Shown piece after piece: positions 1 to 5,186 of a stretch of DNA of 5,186 nt; position 1 is the stretch's first letter; every line of letters begins with the position of its first letter. A model generated the notes under the pieces. The model did no database searches and was not told the DNA's origin. It saw only the letters and a program-made list of their open reading frames with translations. The stretch comes from Acidobacteriota bacterium (GTDB taxonomy: Bacteria > Acidobacteriota > Blastocatellia > Pyrinomonadales > Pyrinomonadaceae): assembly GCA_003222935.1 (NCBI GenBank), contig QHXL01000011.1, forward strand, positions 1,389 through 6,574, written 5' to 3'. A program made the position numbers and the translations under genes.

Positions 1-1
1 T

Positions 2-1063
2 TTCCCGGAGTCTGCGTATGAAGCGGCGTTAAATGCAGGCGTCCTTGATAAAGAACTCCTGAACCAGCTGAAAGTGCCCCTCAAAAAAATCAAACCGATG
101 AAGGCAGTGTTTGATCAGACTTATGTGAAGCGCCTGAGCGGCACGAACGTAAAGACTGGCAAGACCAAGTTTGACCTGGCGCAACAGCTTATAGCCGAGA
201 TTGCAGAGTGGAAGAAAAAGAACAAATGTTCACGCGTGGTTATGATCTGGGCAGCGTCAACCGAGATTTTTCTTAAACAGCATGCCGTTCACAAAACTCT
301 CGAGTCCTTCGAGAAGGCAATGCGCGAGAACCATAAAGCAATCGCGCCCTCGATGCTCTACGCTTACGCGGCACTTAAATCGGGAATTCCTTTTGCCAAC
401 GGCGCGCCAAATTTGACGGTGGACATCCCTGCGCTGATGACCCTCGCAGAGAAGAACAAGCTTGCCATTGTCGGCAAGGACTTCAAAACCGGACAGACGT
501 TGATGAAAACCATCATTGCTCCAGGTCTGAAGTCACGCATGCTTGGACTGCACGGCTGGTACTCAACCAATATTTTAGGAAACCGCGACGGCGAAGTACT
601 CGACGATCCTGATTCATTCAAAACAAAAGAAGAGTCGAAGCTATCTGTGCTCGAGTACATCCTTCAGCCGGACGTTTATCCCGACCTCTACAAAGACTTT
701 TCCCACGTTGTTCGAATTAACTATTACCCACCGCGTGGCGACAACAAAGAGGGTTGGGACAATATCGATATCTTTGGCTGGCTTGGTTATCCGATGCAGA
801 TCAAGATCGATTTCCTGTGTCGCGACTCGATTCTGGCGGCCCCAATCGTGTTAGACCTTGCCCTGTTTCTTGACCTCGCCCAACGCGCTGGAATGAAGGG
901 TGTACAGGAGTGGCTGTCGTTCTACTTCAAGTCTCCGCAGACGGCGCCAGGCTTGTATCCCGAACACGACATCTTTATTCAGTTGATGAAACTCAAGAAT
1001 ACGTTGCGCCACCTGCGTGGCGAAGATTTGATCACGCACCTGGGCCTGGAATATTACGACTAA
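2..1063 (+). CDS. ino1: Inositol-3-phosphate synthase, 5'-truncated by the window edge
   Basis: This enzyme converts D-glucose 6-phosphate to 1D-myo-inositol 3-phosphate using a tightly held NAD+, the entry step to inositol lipids and other inositol compounds; it is cytosolic. The frame is open from base 2, so the GTG at 74 is an internal Val codon. 353 residues are visible, against about 430-450 expected, so 80-90 N-terminal residues including the glycine-rich NAD loop are missing. Visible family blocks, numbered in this fragment: WAASTE (83-88), LGNRDG (192-197), TKEESK (208-213), GDNK (246-249), CRDSILAAP (273-281) and FYFKSP (307-312). By alignment from memory with yeast Ino1, lysines 209, 213, 249 and 310 match its four active-site lysines, so the enzyme looks functional. 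The C-terminus is intact and no frameshift is seen. No inositol-lipid gene lies downstream, so its use here is unknown. Confidence 0.95.
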   Translation, partial: FPESAYEAALNAGVLDKELLNQLKVPLKKIKPMKAVFDQTYVKRLSGTNVKTGKTKFDLAQQLIAEIAEWKKKNKCSRVVMIWAASTEIFLKQHAVHKTLESFEKAMRENHKAIAPSMLYAYAALKSGIPFANGAPNLTVDIPALMTLAEKNKLAIVGKDFKTGQTLMKTIIAPGLKSRMLGLHGWYSTNILGNRDGEVLDDPDSFKTKEESKLSVLEYILQPDVYPDLYKDFSHVVRINYYPPRGDNKEGWDNIDIFGWLGYPMQIKIDFLCRDSILAAPIVLDLALFLDLAQRAGMKGVQEWLSFYFKSPQTAPGLYPEHDIFIQLMKLKNTLRHLRGEDLITHLGLEYYD

Positions 1064-1102
1064 GAACCCGCGGCCTTGCGGGAAACGGAGACCAGCGAAC
1101 CA

Positions 1103-1175
1103 AATGTCCGACGAACTTCAGTTTGTCGATCTGTCGCAAGCCAGAATCACGACAATCTAAAGTTCGTCGGACATT
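1103..1175. repeat. Imperfect palindrome, REP/MITE-like
   Basis: The arms 1103-1128 and 1150-1175 are inverted repeats matching at 24 of 26 positions. The outer 16 bases are perfect: AATGTCCGACGAACTT on the left and its complement on the right. The central spacer is 21 bases. Each arm is also nearly self-complementary (1109-1117 with 1120-1128, and less perfectly 1150-1158 with 1161-1169), so the DNA or RNA could form one long hairpin or two short ones. It begins 40 bases after the inositol synthase stop codon. No T-run follows, so it is not a standard intrinsic terminator, though a structure this strong could protect the 3' end of the upstream message. A dispersed repeat is inferred from the shape; a second copy is not present in this window. 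Confidence 0.7.
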
Positions 1176-1198
1176 CGCGCCTTTTGGTCTATTCCTGC

Positions 1199-1221
1199 GT
1201 GAAAAGGTGTACCCATTTCAC
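1199..1221. repeat. Small inverted repeat in the intergenic gap
   Basis: GTGAAA and TTTCAC flank an 11-base centre that can add two more G-C pairs after an A-A mismatch. It could be an operator-like site or chance. It lies upstream of the predicted promoter of the ATPase gene. The rest of 1176-1344 shows no convincing gene or signal. Confidence 0.25.
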
Positions 1222-1344
1222 ATCAATTACGGCGCATAGAACGCGCTACATTTATTGTCAGTTGTTTTTGACAGATTACGTCAGACCAACTCGGACAAAA
1301 GTTGCTCTCCGACTCTGCTATAAGTTTCAAACCCATAATTTGTG

Positions 1345-1373
1345 ATGACAATTGGCTGCGACTTGTATATATA
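1345..1373 (+). promoter_or_regulatory. Possible sigma70-type promoter for the Clp-type ATPase
   Basis: ATGACA at 1345-1350 matches the TTGACA -35 consensus at five of six positions. A 17-base spacer separates it from TATATA at 1368-1373, a four-of-six match to TATAAT within a longer alternating T/A run. Transcription would start near 1380 and give a leader of about 170 bases before the ATG at 1550. I found no CIRCE element, so heat-shock control by HrcA is not suggested. The call rests on consensus match alone. Confidence 0.4.
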
Positions 1374-1406
1374 GCATCCAGCCTTAAGGAGTTTGCTTCG
1401 TCAAAT

Positions 1407-1418
1407 TGCCGAAAGGCA
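1407..1418 (+). other. Short GNRA-tetraloop hairpin in the predicted leader
   Basis: TGCC and GGCA flank a GAAA loop, giving a 4-bp stem capped by a stable GNRA tetraloop. It lies in the predicted 5' leader of the ATPase gene and is followed by a C-rich then T-rich stretch (1420-1434). It does not match a riboswitch class that I recognise. It may be part of a larger RNA fold or chance. Confidence 0.25.
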
Positions 1419-1484
1419 CACCCCCTTCGTTTTTAACGCATCAAAGTGGCTAGCGGATCGTTCCTTGCTTGGTGATTGTTGTTG

Positions 1485-1504
1485 AGTCCGCAATTATGCG
1501 GATT
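1485..1504. promoter_or_regulatory. Palindrome in the leader of the ATPase gene, operator or RNA hairpin
   Basis: TCCGCA (1487-1492) and TGCGGA (1497-1502) are perfect inverted repeats around ATTA. A G-T and an A-T pair extend the stem to eight pairs. It lies 46-65 bases before the start codon, between the predicted promoter and the gene. It could be a repressor site or a leader hairpin; no regulator is encoded nearby to decide. Confidence 0.35.
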
Positions 1505-1536
1505 AGACAACTGAATTGCCCCCCGACGAGCATCGC

Positions 1537-1543
1537 AAGGAGA
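1537..1543 (+). promoter_or_regulatory. Ribosome binding site that fixes the ATPase start
   Basis: AAGGAGA lies here, with AGGAG ending seven bases before the ATG at 1550. This is near-ideal spacing. The upstream in-frame TTG at 1469 and ATG at 1496 would add a Cys/Pro/Arg-containing stretch unlike Clp proteins, so the ATG at 1550 is preferred. Confidence 0.85.
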
Positions 1544-1549
1544 ACGTCG

Positions 1550-2773
1550 ATGTTAGCTGAAACTGAAGTGATCAAAAAAAGAGACATGGAGAATATGGGA
1601 ACGGTTTTCCTCGATCCAGACCAAAAGAGCCCGCGCGCTCAGGATTTTGAAGAGCGGCTTTCTTCTCGAATCGTTGGCCAGGAACGCGCTGTCAGGCGTA
1701 TGAGTGGCCTATACCAGATTTTTCTCGCCGGAATGAATCCACCGAACCGTCCGATCGGCACGATGCTGTTTCTTGGACCAACCGGTTCCGGCAAGACAAG
1801 AGTTATAGAAGCAGCCGCTGAAGTTCTCTACGGCGATCCCAATGCTGTCGTAAAAATCGACTGCGCAGAGTTTCAGCACTCGCACGAGATTGCCAAGCTG
1901 ATCGGTTCGCCTCCGGGATATCTCGGTCACCGCGAAACATCTCCGATGTTGACGCAGGAGAACCTCGATCGCATGCATACCGACGACATGAAAGTCTCGT
2001 TGGTTCTGTTCGACGAGATTGAAAAAGCGTCTGATAGCTTGTGGCAGTTGTTGCTCGGCATACTCGACAAAGCAACCCTGACGTTGGGTGACAACCGACG
2101 AGTCGACTTCTCGAAAGCGATGGTCATCATGACCTCGAATTTGGGAGCTCGCGAGATGTCGGAATTGATTTCCGGCGGAATTGGCTTTGCGCCAGGCAAA
2201 GGCGCCAAGACGCCCAACGATACGGAAGTCGACCAGAAGATCTATCGCACTGCGGTGGAAGCCGCGCGACGAAAGTTTTCACCGGAGTTTATGAATCGCA
2301 TCGACAAGGTCGTGGTCTTTCGTTCTTTGAAAGAGCATCACCTGCGTCAGATTCTGGATCTCGAACTCCAGTCAGTCCAGGATCGCATCATGCAATCGGC
2401 CGGGACAAAGTTTGTTTTCCAGTGCTCTGAAACAGCGAAGGACATGCTTCTTCAAGAAGGACTGGACTTCAAATACGGAGCACGTCACTTGAAACGAGCG
2501 GTTGAGCGGTTTCTCGTCTATCCACTCTCCAATCTCGTTGCTACCAGTCAGATTGGCCTGGGAGATCTGGTACACGTGGATGTCGATGAAGGGAAGAAGA
2601 AACTGATCTTCTCGAAGAGCTCGGGTGGCGCGTTAATTCACGAGGCCGCGCCGGACGATAAGCCTGAGGACGATTCAACTGAATCACTTTCTGGCGGTGT
2701 GGGTTTGCCGATACCCCAGGCTTCTAAGGCTGCCAAGAAGGGTCAAGGCCGGGGCGATAAGTCGGAAAGCTAA
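1550..2773 (+). CDS. Single-ring AAA+ ATPase of the Clp/Hsp100 type (D2-like)
   Basis: Predicted cytosolic ATP-driven protein unfoldase of 407 residues. It corresponds to the second ATPase domain of ClpA/ClpB/ClpC alone; the Clp N-domain, first ATPase domain and ClpB middle coiled coil are absent, and family members with two rings are about 750-870 residues. Motifs: Clp-typical RIVGQERAV (40-48), Walker A GPTGSGKT (76-83), pore-loop GYLG (123-126) with the substrate-gripping Tyr, Walker B LVLFDE (151-156), sensor 1 TSN (195-197), arginine finger in FMNR (247-250) and sensor 2 GAR (310-312) in the small D2 domain. All catalytic residues are present. IGF at 211-213 sits where ClpA, ClpC and ClpX carry the ClpP-docking loop, so pairing with ClpP is possible but inferred. 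A low-complexity tail (about 358-407) is acidic, then basic. There is no ClpX-type zinc finger. It appears to be transcribed alone, ending at the terminator downstream. Confidence 0.9.
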   Translation: MLAETEVIKKRDMENMGTVFLDPDQKSPRAQDFEERLSSRIVGQERAVRRMSGLYQIFLAGMNPPNRPIGTMLFLGPTGSGKTRVIEAAAEVLYGDPNAVVKIDCAEFQHSHEIAKLIGSPPGYLGHRETSPMLTQENLDRMHTDDMKVSLVLFDEIEKASDSLWQLLLGILDKATLTLGDNRRVDFSKAMVIMTSNLGAREMSELISGGIGFAPGKGAKTPNDTEVDQKIYRTAVEAARRKFSPEFMNRIDKVVVFRSLKEHHLRQILDLELQSVQDRIMQSAGTKFVFQCSETAKDMLLQEGLDFKYGARHLKRAVERFLVYPLSNLVATSQIGLGDLVHVDVDEGKKKLIFSKSSGGALIHEAAPDDKPEDDSTESLSGGVGLPIPQASKAAKKGQGRGDKSES

Positions 2774-2796
2774 ACCGATAACTTACTCGGAAGTCG

Positions 2797-2834
2797 AAGT
2801 GGCACGGACGGACAGTCTGTGCCACTTTGTTTTT
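2797..2834 (+). terminator. Rho-independent terminator of the ATPase gene
   Basis: The arms 2797-2809 and 2815-2827 form a 13-bp stem including one G-T pair, around the five-base loop GGACA. TGTTTTT follows directly. It begins 24 bases after the ATPase stop codon. The converging minus-strand HEAT gene ends at 2833, inside the T-run. Read on the minus strand, the stem is followed by CGACTTCC, not a T-run, so it is a good terminator mainly for the plus strand. Confidence 0.88.
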
Positions 2835-3645
2835 AGGGTCTGATTTTACGCGCTGAGGCCAACGCGATTTCAGCAAGATAGGGATCCGCCGCGCTGGTTG
2901 CTTTTTGGAGAGCGGGCAGTGCCGATGGATCCCCAATCAAACCTAGTGAGCGAGCTGCCTCTCGTCTGATGTCTTCAACATAACTTTCGTTATCGAGTGC
3001 TGCGATGAGGGCTGGTACTCCCGCTCGACTCTTTATCTGGCCCAGAGAAGTTGCGGCAGCTCGCAACACAAACTCGTTCTTCTCGATTTTGATCTTTTTC
3101 AACTGCAAAAAGGCCGCCACATTCGGAGCCAGTACATTAGCAAGCGCGACTACAGCACTCTCGTCACCGACCTGGCCAAGCGCGACAGCCGCAGCCGCCC
3201 GCACTCCATCTTCCTTATCGTTCAGAAGAAGCCCAACCAGAGACGACGTGGCATCTCGACTTTTCGTTAGACCAAGCGCATAGGCGGTCTCACGTCGTAC
3301 AAACTCATCTTTGTCAGCAAGCAAGGGAGTTAGTGCCGGCACACTCTCGGCCTGATTCAGTGAGAGTATCGCCTTTGCTGCGACTGCCCGGACCATCGGA
3401 GAAGTGTCGGTAAGTCCTATCTTTGCTGCCCGGGACGCCTCGACCCTGTGCATAGTTCCAAGCCTCATCAATGCGTCGCGACGCTCATCCGGATCCGACG
3501 AAGCGAAGCGCTGTAGTTGTCTTTCTATTTCTGCTTCGGTTGGAGTCTTAACTTGGAGGGGAGCACTGCCGAAAGCTGTCCCTTGAAGACTCGCAAGAAG
3601 AACTACCGTCAAGAGCAACGCGTTTAAGATTTGTGATTTGTGCAT
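2833..3645 (-). CDS. Secreted HEAT-repeat protein
   Basis: A 270-residue protein with a Sec signal peptide: MHK, then a hydrophobic core (about 6-20), then a likely cleavage after AFG at 26. The rest is a run of about six helical HEAT (PBS-lyase-like) repeats at roughly 50-80, 81-112, 114-143, 145-172, 190-219 and 222-251, plus a partial last one. They show the recurring VRxxAAxALG and AVPAL patterns. An insert rich in Lys and Ile (about 173-190) separates the fourth and fifth repeats. Such repeats form a curved scaffold for binding proteins; no catalytic motif is visible, so the partner and role are unknown. The mature protein should lie in the periplasm or outside the cell. No lipobox Cys is present. 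The ATG directly follows the TGA of the 88-residue gene, and no Shine-Dalgarno precedes it, which points to translational coupling. Confidence 0.88.
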   Translation of the reverse strand: MHKSQILNALLLTVVLLASLQGTAFGSAPLQVKTPTEAEIERQLQRFASSDPDERRDALMRLGTMHRVEASRAAKIGLTDTSPMVRAVAAKAILSLNQAESVPALTPLLADKDEFVRRETAYALGLTKSRDATSSLVGLLLNDKEDGVRAAAAVALGQVGDESAVVALANVLAPNVAAFLQLKKIKIEKNEFVLRAAATSLGQIKSRAGVPALIAALDNESYVEDIRREAARSLGLIGDPSALPALQKATSAADPYLAEIALASARKIRP

Positions 3646-3912
3646 TCAGTTGTGAACGATTGATTTCGCGACGGCTCGTCTCTCTGCTTTTCGACGGACC
3701 GCCTCCCATTCGAACGCTTGTCGGGCTCGTCGATTCTCGCGTGCATCAGCCAGGACAGCTACTACCTCGTCCTCCCAGATTGAAGGAACCATTCGGGAAC
3801 GCCTCATCGACTCCATTATCGCGATGTAATCTAACACTTCCTGCACTTCCGTCTCAGTTAGTGCATCAAGTTTCAACGCGAGAAATTGCCTTTGGCTTGC
3901 TATGGTGGCCAT
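3646..3912 (-). CDS. Small helical protein of unknown function
   Basis: An 88-residue, predicted all-helical, soluble protein with no signal peptide or membrane segment. The N-terminal part (about 8-37) has the pattern LALKLDAL-TETEVQEVLDYI, which resembles the small DUF2281-like or antitoxin-like helical proteins; this is a weak similarity judged by eye. The C-terminal part (about 45-86) is a charged helix rich in Arg, Glu and Ala. The start is well supported: AAGGGAG (complement of 3920-3926) sits seven bases before the ATG. No toxin gene lies beside it; the only close partner is the secreted HEAT-repeat gene, whose ATG abuts its stop codon. The two proteins would sit in different compartments, so a direct complex is doubtful. 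The gene is judged real from its ribosome site and coupling; its function is not recognised. Confidence 0.75.
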   Translation of the reverse strand: MATIASQRQFLALKLDALTETEVQEVLDYIAIMESMRRSRMVPSIWEDEVVAVLADARENRRARQAFEWEAVRRKAERRAVAKSIVHN

Positions 3913-3919
3913 CTTCGTG

Positions 3920-3926
3920 CTCCCTT
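3920..3926 (-). promoter_or_regulatory. Ribosome binding site of the 88-residue gene
   Basis: On the minus strand AAGGGAG precedes the ATG by seven bases. It supports the start at 3912. It is the only clear Shine-Dalgarno for the two-gene unit, since the HEAT gene has none. Confidence 0.7.
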
Positions 3927-4021
3927 CATATCAAATTTTGGGGCCGACGCGCGTCCGACTGAGTTCGACGTGTCTAACCTCAAACTTCAGAATCGAAGCC
4001 GAATCAAGTGTGGGAATCAGC

Positions 4022-4050
4022 AATATACACGGCCCAAACAGCTCAGGCAA
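4022..4050 (-). promoter_or_regulatory. Probable promoter for the 88-residue gene and HEAT gene
   Basis: On the minus strand TTGCCT (complement of 4045-4050) serves as a four-of-six -35. After exactly 17 bases comes TATATT (complement of 4022-4027), a five-of-six -10. Transcription would start near 4015 and give a leader of about 100 bases. The -35 lies in a small palindrome next to the large inverted repeat. This would make the pair independent of the J-protein gene upstream. Confidence 0.45.
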
Positions 4051-4060
4051 GATTTTGCCT
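4045..4060. repeat. Small perfect palindrome beside the inverted-repeat element
   Basis: AGGCAA and TTGCCT flank the loop GATT, a 6-bp stem. Its right arm overlaps the first bases of the larger element starting at 4058, and its left arm is the predicted -35 box. No T-run follows on either strand, so it is not a terminator on its own. Confidence 0.45.
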
Positions 4061-4161
4061 AATGTGTCCGGGGCGTCCCTCCAAGGGCGACCCTGTCCTA
4101 ACGAAGCTACGGCATTGCAACTTTAAGGGGCGCCCACGGAGGGACGCCCCTACACATTAGG
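4058..4161. repeat. MITE/REP-like element with long inverted repeats
   Basis: The left arm (4058-4082) and right arm (4138-4161) are inverted repeats: CCTAATGTGT pairs with ACACATTAGG apart from one extra base near the junction, and GGGGCGTCCCTCC pairs with GGAGGGACGCCCC exactly. Weaker complementarity continues inward (GGGCG and CGCCC), so nearly the whole 104 bases can fold into one hairpin. The core of about 40 bases has no reading frame. TTG flanks both ends and could be a three-base target duplication, too short to be sure. It starts 14 bases past the J-protein stop and may act as a transcript end or stabiliser. Being non-autonomous and small, it would need a transposase from elsewhere. 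Confidence 0.75.
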
Positions 4162-4175
4162 TTGGCGGATTCTCG

Positions 4176-5009
4176 TTAATCGATTCGCGACGCTAAACCA
4201 TGCATTGTATCGATAATCAAGACAGCGATTGGAGGATAGAAAATCAGATCAGGTATTAGGAGAGCAGCGGACGTGAACGCGAGGACGCTACTCTGAGCTC
4301 CGGGCTGGGGCCTTATCAGCATATTCAAGTCGCTAAAAAAATCTCGCGTGTGCCAGCCAAGATACAGACCGATCCCGATGCACAAAGCATATCCAACGAG
4401 TAGAAAAGTATAGGCGGAAAAACGAGTGAATGGTTGTTCCGGAGCTTCGCTGTTTCTGATGGAGCCTTCGATGACTTTGGGTCGATAGGTGTAATGAGCG
4501 AGGTATTCGCGAAGACGTGTCGCCAGGTGCCAAACGCCAATCACAAACAGTGTCAGCACAATTGCACGGCCAAACGGATCAAAAACCTGCCATAACTGCG
4601 GACGAATCAAAGCCAGGAAGAACGTCGAAAGAAACAGCGACACGGTCGTGAAAACTGCTCGTTGCCTTTCGCGATTCTCTTTTCTTTCCCGCTCCAGCAC
4701 CTCGTCGACAAGCCGGTCCCACTTAGCTTGCACCGCCAAATTCTTAGCGCGTTTTGCGTGGGGATTATTCGAGTCGAGGATGGAATAACTTCGATTCTTT
4801 TGAGCGTGCCACTGTTGATCGTAATAGGCTCGCTCCTGGGGATCACTTAGAGCGTGATAGGCCTTCGACAGCAAGGCAAACTCGCGTGCGGCCTTCGAAT
4901 CCGGATTCAAATCAGGATGGCTCTTACGCGCAAGTTTCCTGTAGGCCGACTTAATCTCGGCCTGGGAGGCATTTGATTTAACTCCTAGTAGTTTGTAGTA
5001 ATCGATCAC
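4176..5009 (-). CDS. Membrane-anchored J-domain (DnaJ-like) protein
   Basis: A 277-residue class C J-protein, predicted to recruit DnaK/Hsp70 and stimulate its ATPase at the cytoplasmic face of the inner membrane. The J-domain is residues 1-65: DYYKLLGV at the start, the essential HPD at 31-33, and [14 protein letters not shown] closing it. A charged helical linker (about 83-118) follows. Four hydrophobic segments lie at about 119-135, 147-163, 198-219 and 243-267. There is no Gly/Phe region, zinc finger or substrate-binding domain of true DnaJ, so it is not the housekeeping dnaJ. The start is GTG at 5009; no other start codon lies between it and the upstream in-frame stop, and J-domains normally begin here. 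No dnaK or grpE is in the window, so its Hsp70 partner and substrate are unknown. Confidence 0.9.
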   Translation of the reverse strand: MIDYYKLLGVKSNASQAEIKSAYRKLARKSHPDLNPDSKAAREFALLSKAYHALSDPQERAYYDQQWHAQKNRSYSILDSNNPHAKRAKNLAVQAKWDRLVDEVLERERKENRERQRAVFTTVSLFLSTFFLALIRPQLWQVFDPFGRAIVLTLFVIGVWHLATRLREYLAHYTYRPKVIEGSIRNSEAPEQPFTRFSAYTFLLVGYALCIGIGLYLGWHTRDFFSDLNMLIRPQPGAQSSVLAFTSAALLIPDLIFYPPIAVLIIDTMHGLASRID

Positions 5010-5022
5010 TGTGCTTCTGCTA

Positions 5023-5028
5023 CTCCTT
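5023..5028 (-). promoter_or_regulatory. Ribosome binding site of the J-protein, unusually distant
   Basis: AAGGAG on the minus strand lies 13 bases before the GTG start, longer than the usual 5-9. Together with the GTG this suggests modest translation. No better start codon sits closer to the site. Confidence 0.55.
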
Positions 5029-5080
5029 AAGCCAGCGATGAGAGTTTTGAGTTGTCAGAACCTTTCCAACTCGCCGGGAA

Positions 5081-5089
5081 ATTATAACA
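5081..5089 (-). promoter_or_regulatory. Extended -10 promoter for the J-protein gene
   Basis: On the minus strand TGTTATAAT gives a perfect TATAAT with the TG of an extended -10 one base upstream. No good -35 is found at 16-18 bases, which an extended -10 can tolerate. Transcription would start near 5074 and leave a leader of about 65 bases. Confidence 0.55.
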
Positions 5090-5186
5090 CCATGCGCAAG
5101 GGCCTGCTGAAGGCCAATCTATTCAGGGTTTTGACGAAGATCGCGGGAAAGGGGATGCCAAAGGGTCGACCGGAAAAATTACCTCG

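Noticed and set aside
1067..1082. CCCGC/GCGGG hairpin just after the inositol synthase stop, possible terminator
   Set aside because: Only a 5-bp stem, with AAACGG and no T-run behind it.
910..1239. Plus-strand 109-codon frame overlapping the inositol synthase 3' end
   Set aside because: It overlaps a well-supported gene out of frame by about 150 bases, then runs through the palindrome; no homology is recognised.
1268..1273. Perfect TTGACA as a -35 box
   Set aside because: No -10-like hexamer lies 16-18 bases downstream (TCGGAC at 17).
1076..1345. Plus-strand 89-codon frame in the gap after the inositol synthase gene
   Set aside because: It runs through the palindrome, has no ribosome site, and its product is a Cys/Arg/Thr-rich sequence without domain-like patterning.
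1407..1434. Riboswitch (cyclic-di-GMP-like) around the GNRA hairpin
   Set aside because: The hairpin alone is too short, and the conserved bases of known classes are not found around it.
1469..1549. 27-codon N-terminal extension of the ATPase from a TTG start
   Set aside because: The ATG at 1550 has a strong, well-spaced AAGGAGA, while the extension has no ribosome site, includes a palindrome and does not resemble Clp N-termini.
3946..3955. Perfect 10-base palindrome GACGCGCGTC
   Set aside because: Short and made only of a GC-rich self-complementary core; it could be chance, and no second half-site or regulator supports an operator.
3633..3962. Plus-strand 109-codon frame opposite the 88-residue gene
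   Set aside because: It is antisense to a gene with a good ribosome site and tight coupling to its neighbour, and its product shows no recognisable domain.
3902..4126. Plus-strand 74-codon frame across the gap and into the inverted-repeat element
   Set aside because: Its end is made of repeat sequence, and no ribosome site or family pattern is seen.

Overview
The window is about 5.2 kb of bacterial chromosome with roughly balanced base composition. It has five protein genes, two fairly long non-coding gaps, and several palindromic elements between genes. The gene content (a eukaryote-like inositol-3-phosphate synthase, a secreted HEAT-repeat protein, a membrane J-protein) together with the palindromes suggests an environmental bacterium, possibly Acidobacteriota. 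That assignment is inference from general impression; there is no rRNA or other taxonomic marker here.

Left part, plus strand. The window opens inside an inositol-3-phosphate synthase gene, whose first 80-90 codons lie outside. It ends at 1063. A 486-base gap follows. It holds a long imperfect palindrome (1103-1175), a possible sigma70-type promoter (1345-1373) and two small hairpins. A 407-residue AAA+ ATPase of the Clp/Hsp100 type then begins at the ATG at 1550, not at the TTG further upstream. It has one ATPase ring domain, corresponding to the second (D2) domain of ClpA/ClpB/ClpC. A strong stem-loop followed by a T-run (2797-2834) ends its transcription.

Right part, minus strand. Reading leftward: a 277-residue J-domain protein with a membrane-embedded C-terminal half (5009 to 4176), a 263-base gap containing a 104-base inverted-repeat element (4058-4161) and a probable promoter beside it, a small 88-residue helical protein of unknown function (3912 to 3646), and a secreted HEAT-repeat protein (3645 to 2833). 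The last two genes abut as TGAATG and are very likely translated from one message. The plus-strand ATPase gene and the minus-strand HEAT gene converge on the terminator.

Two genes belong to chaperone or protein-remodelling families (the Clp-type ATPase and the J-protein). They sit on opposite strands in separate transcription units, so a shared pathway is only a suggestion. I see no defence system, CRISPR array, tRNA, rRNA or transposase. The most unusual items are the single-ring Clp-type ATPase with a possible ClpP-docking tripeptide, the two palindromic elements, and the promoter that abuts one of them.
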